12,269 nt of DNA from Candidatus Pacearchaeota archaeon (GTDB lineage Archaea > Nanobdellota > Nanobdellia > Pacearchaeales > GW2011-AR1). Of this stretch, positions 5,257-11,300 are shown piece by piece. Positions within the stretch are counted from its first letter, which is position 1. The number at the start of each line of letters is the position of its first letter. The stretch is from the NCBI GenBank assembly GCA_002688335.1, contig NZCQ01000033.1:1-12269 (forward strand). The letters run 5' to 3'. A program made the position numbers and the translations under genes. The notes under the pieces are model-generated. The model saw only the letters and a list, made by a program, of their open reading frames with translations. It did not search any database and had not been told where the DNA came from.

Positions 5257-5763
5257 ATGCAAGAAATATATGTTGAGAATTTGAAAGAAGTTATTAGGAA
5301 TAAGAGGAAAATTGAGAAAGCTCTTTCTTTGAAGCTAACTAATAAGGGTAAGAATGTTTTTGTTAATGGGGATGCTGATGATGAATTTGTTGCTATAGAG
5401 ATCTTGAGGGCCGTTAATCTGGGATTTTCTGTTGATTCTGCTTTGGATTTGAAGGATGGCGAGGTTATCTTGCAGACTTTGAATATTAAGGATTTGACCA
5501 AGAGGCATGATCTTGAGAGAGTTAGGGCGAGGATTATTGGAACTCATGGTAGAACTTTGAAGACTTTAAGTAATCTGACTAATTGTCATATATCTCTGCA
5601 TGACAATCAGATTGGGATTATTGGTAATACTAACTTGATGGAAGATGCCGTGCAGGCAGTTACTTCGTTGGTTCAAGGGAGTAAACAGGGGAATGTTTAT
5701 GGAAGACTTGAAAGAAGAAAAAAGGTTAAATTAGATGATGAGTTTGATATGGAAGGTGAGTGA
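5257..5763 (+). CDS. KH-domain ribosome biogenesis protein, Pno1/Dim2-like
   Basis: 168 residues with two KH-like domains, as in archaeal Pno1/Dim2 proteins. The first (about residues 1-78) lacks a clear GxxG loop: EIYVENLKEVIRNKRKIEKA, then NVFVNGDADDEFVAIEILRA. The second (about 80-160) has an intact RNA-binding loop, ARIIGTHGRTLKTLSNLTNC, followed by HISLHDNQIGIIGNTNLMED. The C-terminus is a basic patch (GRLERRKKVKL) and an acidic tail. In archaea and eukaryotes this protein binds near the 3' end of the small-subunit rRNA and cooperates with Nob1 and initiation factors, consistent with aIF1A just upstream. It is translated from a Shine-Dalgarno embedded in hicA, so its expression is probably tied to the toxin-antitoxin operon. 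Confidence 0.9.
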   Translation: MQEIYVENLKEVIRNKRKIEKALSLKLTNKGKNVFVNGDADDEFVAIEILRAVNLGFSVDSALDLKDGEVILQTLNIKDLTKRHDLERVRARIIGTHGRTLKTLSNLTNCHISLHDNQIGIIGNTNLMEDAVQAVTSLVQGSKQGNVYGRLERRKKVKLDDEFDMEGE

Positions 5764-5786
5764 GTTTGGAGTTGTGGGTTTATTTT

Positions 5787-5810
5787 CTTAGGTAACTTCG
5801 TTAACCTAGG
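5787..5810 (+). other. Hairpin downstream of the KH-domain gene
   Basis: A 10-bp stem with one bulged base (A5804) and a TTC loop: CTTAGGTAAC at 5787-5796 pairs with 5800-5810. It lies 24 bases after the stop and is followed by moderately T-rich sequence. It may mark the 3' end of the operon. The rest of the 273-base gap before the tRNA (5764-6036) shows no convincing reading frame; it holds only an imperfect 16-base palindrome (5943-5958) and the tRNA promoter. Confidence 0.4.
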
Positions 5811-6005
5811 AGATTATCTTTATTAGTTTCCATGGTATTTTCATGTATGGGAGATCTGATATTTGTGTATTGGAATTCTTGCTAGTTTCGATAAGGTGAG
5901 TATGTCTTATTAATAATTTTTTAGCGGAGAAATCTAGTGGAGCTGATCTCGAGAGCAGAAGAGTTAGTTTCTTAAGGAATGTAATCTATAGAATGAATAA
6001 ATAGA

Positions 6006-6013
6006 TTTAAAAA
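6006..6013 (+). promoter_or_regulatory. TATA box of tRNA-Asn
   Basis: TTTAAAAA, centre 6009.5, predicts a start within a base or so of the mature tRNA 5' end at 6037. The precursor would then carry little or no 5' leader. Confidence 0.55.
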
Positions 6014-6036
6014 CAATATCTTTTTAGAAGTAGTAG

Positions 6037-6109
6037 GTCCCGGTAGCTCAGCTGGTAGAGCATTCGGCTGTTAACCGAAGGGTCGTTGGTTCGAGTCCAG
6101 CCCGGGACG
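6037..6109 (+). tRNA. tRNA-Asn (GUU)
   Basis: A complete 73-base cloverleaf. The acceptor GTCCCGG (6037-6043) pairs with CCGGGAC (6102-6108), with discriminator G at 6109. The D arm contains AGCTCAGCTGGTAGAGC. The anticodon stem TTCGG/CCGAA (6063-6067, 6075-6079) closes loop CTGTTAA with anticodon GTT at 6070-6072. The T arm is GTTGG-TTCGAGT-CCAGC. CCA is not encoded and must be added. There is no intron. Confidence 0.97.
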
Positions 6110-6125
6110 TTTGTTAAGTAAACAC

Positions 6126-6133
6126 TTTTATAC
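6126..6133 (+). promoter_or_regulatory. TATA box of the nitroreductase gene
   Basis: TTTTATAC, centre 6129.5, 24.5 bases before ATG 6154. A leaderless mRNA is predicted. The box lies 16 bases after the tRNA end. Confidence 0.6.
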
Positions 6134-6153
6134 TATTCTTTCTTTATTTCTTC

Positions 6154-6717
6154 ATGGACTTGGATAAAGTTATTAATAAGAGGAAACAGGTTACGAAGTA
6201 TTCTAGTAAAAAACCCAAGATAGAGAAGATAGTTGAGATTATTCAGTCGGCTAATAAAGCTTTTACTCATGGCAATTTGCATATTATTAAGTATTTGATT
6301 GTGGAAAATCCAGAGCTTATCGCTAAGATAGCTGAAGCTTGTCAGCAGGAATTTATTAAGAAAGTTCCTTATGTTGTTGTTTTGTGTTCCGATCCAAAAC
6401 AAATAGATAAGATATTTGATGTAAGAGCTAAGAAATATATTAAGCATCATGTGGGGGCGGCAGCTGAGAATTTTCTTTTGAAAACTTATGATCTTGGACT
6501 TTCTGGTAATTGGATTGGGGCTTTTTCAGATGTTACCTTGAGAAATGTTTTGGAGATTCCTGAAGATGTTGAGATTGAAATGTTGATAACTGTTGGGGAT
6601 GGATTAAAAACTAGCAAGAAATCTAAGATACCTTCTTTGACCACTAGATTATTTTTTGACACCTATTGGAATTCTTTCCATAAGGGGATTAAGAAGGTTA
6701 GACTTGAGGATATGTAA
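6154..6717 (+). CDS. Nitroreductase family protein (FMN-dependent)
   Basis: 187 residues, the size of small nitroreductase-like oxidoreductases, which use FMN and NAD(P)H and act as homodimers. The N-terminus DLDKVINKRKQVTKYSSKKP follows the family's RRSxRxF pattern in weakened form: the usual second Arg is Lys. The central PSAGN-like element reads FTHGNLHIIKYLIV. The conserved helix is GAAAENFLLKTYDLGLSGNW, followed by IGAF. The C-terminal FMN-binding Arg region is not obvious; the tail is Lys-rich (FHKGIKKVRLEDM). The substrate cannot be told from the sequence. Some relatives modify flavins or quinones rather than nitro compounds. Convergent with ftsZ. Confidence 0.85.
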   Translation: MDLDKVINKRKQVTKYSSKKPKIEKIVEIIQSANKAFTHGNLHIIKYLIVENPELIAKIAEACQQEFIKKVPYVVVLCSDPKQIDKIFDVRAKKYIKHHVGAAAENFLLKTYDLGLSGNWIGAFSDVTLRNVLEIPEDVEIEMLITVGDGLKTSKKSKIPSLTTRLFFDTYWNSFHKGIKKVRLEDM

Positions 6718-6723
6718 TAAAAT

Positions 6724-6756
6724 AAAAAAAATCCCACTCCCCGATATGGAAGTGGG
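6724..6756 (-). terminator. Hairpin plus T8 terminator of ftsZ
   Basis: On the - strand, CCCACTTCC (6756-6748) pairs with GGAGTGGG (6740-6733) with one bulged base, and is followed at once by eight T (6731-6724). It is about 100-135 bases after the ftsZ stop. It looks like a bacterial intrinsic terminator; in archaea the T run alone may suffice. It also lies just after the nitroreductase stop. Confidence 0.55.
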
Positions 6757-6799
6757 CAATAATTTAGACGCGGTTTCCCCTTTGACTTATTTGTTTTCT

Positions 6800-6855
6800 G
6801 TTAATTTTTACAATCAAAATCTCGCAACCCGCCCGTAGGGATTGTAAAAATTAAC
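6800..6855. repeat. Perfect 16-bp inverted repeat after ftsZ
   Basis: GTTAATTTTTACAATC (6800-6815) and its exact reverse complement (6840-6855) enclose a 24-base loop with a GC-rich centre (CGCAACCCGCCCG). It begins 4 bases after the ftsZ stop and would form a stable hairpin in the ftsZ 3' untranslated region. Confidence 0.7.
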
Positions 6856-6859
6856 TGAA

Positions 6860-7942
6860 TTATCTGACGAAGTCTATTCCTAGCTCATTTAATTCAGGAT
6901 TTGCTTCAGCTCCGATGTCTTGTATTCTTTGTTTTCCAAGAATGTATGGGCTTGAAACTCCTGTCATGATTGTAATAACTCTAACTCTTCCTTCGAAATC
7001 TTTGTTGATTCTTGCTCCAATAATTACTTGGGCTTCAACTGCGATGTTTTCTGTTATTAGCTTTCCTATTTGGCTGAACTCTTCTAGTTTCATGTCTGCT
7101 CCACAAGTAATGTGTATTAATGCTCCGTTTGCACCTCTGTAATCCACGTCTAACAATGGATGTGTCAGAGCTTGCTTAACAGCTTCATTAACTCTATCAC
7201 TTGAATCAGCTTCCCCAATTCCAATAACAGCAACCTCACCTTTCTTCATTATAGTAGAAACGTCTGCATAATCTAAATTGATTAAGCTCGGTAATGTTAT
7301 TGTTTCAACAATTCCTTTTATCATAGTGCTAATAAGTTCATTAGCTACTGCGAAGGCTTGTTGAATTGGTAGTTGTCCAGCAATGTCAACTAGTCTATTG
7401 TTGTCTATGACAATTGCTGTGTCAACTTGATCTCTTAGTTCTTGTAAGCCAAATTCTGCTTTATCGATTCTTGCTTTTTCGCATTCGAAAGGCATAGTAA
7501 CTACTCCGATTACTACAGATCCTGTTTCTCTAGCTAGCTGGGCAACAACTGGCATTGCACCCGTTGCTGTTCCTCCACCTTCTCCACCGATTATGAAGAC
7601 CATATCGGCTCCTGAAACAGCTTTCTTTAGATCTGAGATCGATTCTTTTGCAGCCTCTCTGCCCACTTCTGCTTTTCCGCCCGCTCCTAAACCGCGAGTA
7701 AGCTCTTTTCCAATTAAGATCTTGTCGTCTGCTTTGGTTATGCTTAGATGAAGGGCATCTGTGTTTGCTGCGTATACTCCAGCACCATTGATTCCTTTGT
7801 TGAAAAGCCAAGTTACAGCGTTGCATCCTGCTCCGCCAACACCGAATACTTTGATGTTAGCTTTACCAGCTTTAAGATCATCAAAGTTAATGCTATGCGA
7901 ATCAAGATTATCTATTGCTTCTTTTGCAAAATCTAAAACCAT
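6860..7942 (-). CDS. ftsZ: Cell division protein FtsZ
   Basis: Tubulin-like GTPase that polymerises into the division ring. The 360 residues match archaeal FtsZ. The nucleotide-binding T1 loop is GVGGAGCN (34-41). The tubulin signature region is IIGGEGGGTATGAMPVVA (118-134). The sugar-binding segment is MPFECEKARIDKAEFGLQEL (150-169). The T7 synergy loop NLDYADV (222-228) carries the catalytic Asp residues. The last residues ELGIDFVR resemble the short C-terminal peptide of archaeal FtsZ, used for docking partners. The T4 signature has Ala at 126 where GGGTGTG is nearly universal. The start ATG at 7942 is the first in frame after the promoter. A predicted leader of about 42 bases carries AAGGAGG, but 21 bases away from the ATG. 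The promoter is flanked by inverted repeats that suggest regulation. Confidence 0.96.
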   Translation of the reverse strand: MVLDFAKEAIDNLDSHSINFDDLKAGKANIKVFGVGGAGCNAVTWLFNKGINGAGVYAANTDALHLSITKADDKILIGKELTRGLGAGGKAEVGREAAKESISDLKKAVSGADMVFIIGGEGGGTATGAMPVVAQLARETGSVVIGVVTMPFECEKARIDKAEFGLQELRDQVDTAIVIDNNRLVDIAGQLPIQQAFAVANELISTMIKGIVETITLPSLINLDYADVSTIMKKGEVAVIGIGEADSSDRVNEAVKQALTHPLLDVDYRGANGALIHITCGADMKLEEFSQIGKLITENIAVEAQVIIGARINKDFEGRVRVITIMTGVSSPYILGKQRIQDIGAEANPELNELGIDFVR

Positions 7943-7963
7943 TTTTCACTCTTTCTTTCTATT

Positions 7964-7970
7964 CCTCCTT
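7964..7970 (-). promoter_or_regulatory. Distant Shine-Dalgarno in the ftsZ leader
   Basis: AAGGAGG on the - strand lies 21 bases before the ftsZ ATG, well beyond the usual 5-10. No in-frame start codon lies closer. A weaker AGAGTGA nearer the ATG may serve instead. Confidence 0.45.
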
Positions 7971-7993
7971 ACAATTCTTATGTTCTTCTAGGA

Positions 7994-8044
7994 TAAACAC
8001 CAACACATTTAAATATTAGTGTTTACTCTTATAATTGTTGGTGT
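7994..8044. repeat. Overlapping inverted repeats around the ftsZ TATA box
   Basis: Two inverted repeats bracket the box. TAAACAC (7994-8000) and GTGTTTA (8019-8025) are centred at 8009.5. ACACCAACA (7997-8005) and TGTTGGTGT (8036-8044) are centred at 8020.5. The first is nearly symmetric about the TATA box, as expected for an operator that would block TBP/TFB. Confidence 0.5.
8007..8014 (-). promoter_or_regulatory. TATA box of ftsZ
   Basis: ATTTAAAT, centre 8010.5, predicts transcription from about 7984 and a leader of about 42 bases. Confidence 0.6.
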
Positions 8045-8064
8045 GTAATTTCCAATAAGAAGAG

Positions 8065-8086
8065 AAAAAAGAGATCACCTCTTTAC
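8065..8086 (-). terminator. Hairpin plus T run upstream of ftsZ
   Basis: On the - strand AAAGAG-GTGAT-CTCTTT is followed by further T residues, about 230 bases after the giant gene's stop and 50 bases before the ftsZ TATA box. A second hairpin just before it (8089-8100 with 8107-8117, one bulged T) could belong to the same terminator, insulating ftsZ from upstream transcription. Confidence 0.4.
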
Positions 8087-8117
8087 CTCAATTTTAATCA
8101 CCCCCATGATTAAATTG

Positions 8118-8314
8118 ATCATTATGTGTTGATGAATGGATAGTTCTTTATAAGTTTTTATGTTGTTTGGCTCTGTTGAAAATCTTTTTGGAGAGGGATT
8201 TGTGGGCTGTGGGACTTGTATGTTTTCCCAGAAAATAGATTTTTAGTTTTCTAGTTTCTTTGATTGTTGGAATGGCGATACTTTGTATAAGCCATAATCT
8301 TGTAAGACAATTTA
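8118..8314. other. Gene-free stretch between ftsZ and the giant gene
   Basis: The full gap is 7943-8314. Its left part holds the ftsZ leader, promoter and terminator. In this right part no reading frame longer than about 20 codons is seen on either strand. It contains a palindromic TATA-like TTTATAAG at 8147-8154, a G-rich segment on the + strand (8190-8213, four G runs), and short complementary arms (about 8178-8184 with GATTTT near 8240) that could pair around it. A small + strand RNA is possible but not shown. Confidence 0.35.
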
Positions 8315-11300
8315 TTAAGAGATGAGTAATAAGATGAGGCGTGGAAGTTTCTCATAATACTCTCTACCGTATTCATCCTTAACGTATTTTGCGTAGTATG
8401 GCTCTAATCCTTCAGGTAGACTTATATCTAATTCCTCAAAAGATTGCTTACCTCCCGGAACATGCTCACTTCCTCCAGCGAATCTAATTTTCTTAATTGG
8501 TCCTCTCATTCCTGGATCTATTGCTTCATAGGTCTTTTCAATCAATTTGCTAATAAATTCTGAATCTCGACGTGTTTCTCTATTGATACTGCCCGAATCT
8601 ACATCGAAAAACTTTATTGTTCCATCTTTGTTAAATGTAAACTGAAATCCTAAAGAGTAGGCGTTATCTGATGATAAATAAACGACCATGTCATTATGAC
8701 CCTGTCTACCAAAAAATCTGACTTGAATTCCATTACCTGTCTCAGATGCAACTGCTTTTACTCCCCTTAGAGAATTACTACGATCGAAAACCCGATTGAC
8801 TATCACTCCATCAAGATTCGGATCTGTTATTAATTCTGGAAATAATTTTTTTGTATATGCTCCCTCAAAATAATCTCCAAAGGCACCAGTACGGTCTATA
8901 TATAAATCTGCTTCAACTTTTGTTGAAATACCTTCCTTAATCAACTCTCTAATAGTTTCCCTAGAATATCCAGATTTTTCTAGTGATTGCTGGACAGAAT
9001 CTAAGTCGAATATATTGTATTTCCCCTCCTTCCGGGTTCTAGAATTAAATGCTAATACTAGTGATTCATCAATCTTTGATTCACCTTTAAACATCTTGAG
9101 TTCATTTTCAGATTCTTTCAATTGATTTTTTCTATTTTGATACCAAAAATCTTCCTTATTTTTAGGATCATTAATATATTTAGTAAGTTCTGGGACATCT
9201 TTTTCTAATCTTTCTATTCTTCTTTCTAATACTCCCTTACCAACTTTAACAAAATCAACTTCTTCAGGAGTAAATTCTCCTTTTTTAATTCTTGCTATAG
9301 TTGATTCATCAATAGCACTACTCCTTCCCAAAAGCCTATGCTCAGAACTAGCAAGTATACTAATCGCCTTTGGATCCATCCCCCTACTTAAAAGTGGCCT
9401 TGTTTTTGTAAAAACATTTATACCTGCAGGACCAAGCCCTCCAGTATCTCCAGAGTAATGTGAGAATAAAAAAGCATTAGCATTCTCTGGATTATTAAGA
9501 AGATCCGCATCTTTATTAAATCCATTATCAACTAATGTTCTTTTAGCTTTATTTATTCTAACAAGTTCTTCATGACTGTATCTGCCCTCATTTATTCTTT
9601 TAATTTCAGATCTTGGTAAATCAATACTGCCACCATGTTTTTCAATTATCTCATTCATTGAGGCATATTCATTTATAATACTCTTTAATTCTCCAGCCCG
9701 GGTATTAGCACCATTTCTTAATTGTTCTTGACTGAAATGATTTCGTAGCCCATCCATATCAGTTATCTTTTTTCCACTAAAACTAGTAATTTTTTCACCA
9801 CTCCTTCTAAGACTAAGTTCTTCAAGTTCTTGCTTTGACGCAAGTCTTACAAAATCATTAAATTTTTTACTTTCAACGTTATTTATATGGCGAGATAATT
9901 CTGATCCAGTTCTTATCTCATTTCCTAAACCATCAAAAAGTTTTCCACTTTCTCTAGTTAAACCGATATCAGAAAGTTCTCTAGCATCAGTTTTTTTAAC
10001 AAAATTAATAAAACTTTGTTTTGCAAGGGCTTTACTTTTAGCCAACGCATACGCAATTCTTGGTGTGCCTGTTACAAAACTTATAGCTACTGAGGTTCCA
10101 ATCGCTAAGTAAGGATTATTTACATCATAACCGCCTTTTACAAGAAAAAGTCCTGTTGCTCCATCTATTAATGTATTGGCACCAACCCCCAGTGCCGCTC
10201 CAGTTAATCCCGACCCTCCAAAATATGCAACACCCCCAATTCCTCCAGTTGTTGCACCTATTGCCAAAGCGAAAGGATTTGTTCCCTCATCAACAAATTT
10301 TAGAATTTTATCCACTTCTTCATTATTAGAGAAAACTCCCCCTATAGATCTTAATTGTTCCCCTAAGTTTTCTTCACTCAAACTACTTTCAACCCTTAAA
10401 TTATTATATGCTCCATAAACTCCATTTGAAACAATCTCTTCTCCTCCAATTAATTTATTTAAATCACTACCATATATTTCAGAATTAAGTGCAACTCTAG
10501 CATCTTTTCGGGCATTTTCCAAAAAATCAAGTACCATTTCGTATTCATCATTTTTCAAGGTATATTTATCTAACCCCACATTTACTATCCTATCTCTGCC
10601 AAGCGTTTTTGAAGGCAGTTCATGAGAGTCACTGTTATCAACACTAAAATCTCCTCCTTTAATCAACAGTCCTTCTGCAAGTCTATTTAGATCACTATTT
10701 GAGAGTTCACCATTTACCCATTTATTTATTGTATCACTATCAACTTCAAATTGTCTTAAAGTTGCAATACCAGATATTCCGCTTAAATATCTCTGATTTT
10801 GTTGAGTTAATATGCTCGCAGATTCTTTTTGTTTATCAAAACCTCCAATAGAATCAACTATACTTCTTGATAATCTTCCTCCAAATACATAATCTATTGG
10901 ACTATCCTTCTCAAGTTCAAAATAACCCTTACGTTCATCGAGGAATTTCTCAATTTCTCCCCTCCTAAGTAAAACATCTGCCTGAAGTTTCTTAAAACCT
11001 GACTGTTCAAGAGTCGCCTTAGCACTATCGATTTGCGATTTAATTCCAAGTAATGCAGAAGCCTTACTGTCCTTGCCAGCCGACAAATAATGTCTAGTTA
11101 TATCCTCAATACTCTGATCAGCAATCTGAGGAAATCCTCTTGCATCAACAATTAGGTTCCCTTCACTTTGAGCGATAATATAAGAGGTTGTTATAAAGTC
11201 ATCTTCAACATCATTTAAAAGTGCAATTGCATCACTCACAAGACCTTCCTTTGCGTATTCATTTGCAAGACCTCTTGCAATCCCAAGCTTTTCGGTTGAG

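Noticed and set aside
6720..6859. Insertion sequence or integron attC site from the two inverted repeats
   Set aside because: There is no transposase or integrase, no target duplication seen, and the arms are perfect rather than the imperfect paired sites of attC.
8071..8082. GATCACCTC similar to the 16S rRNA 3' end
   Set aside because: The match is nine bases with no surrounding rRNA sequence; it is part of a small hairpin.
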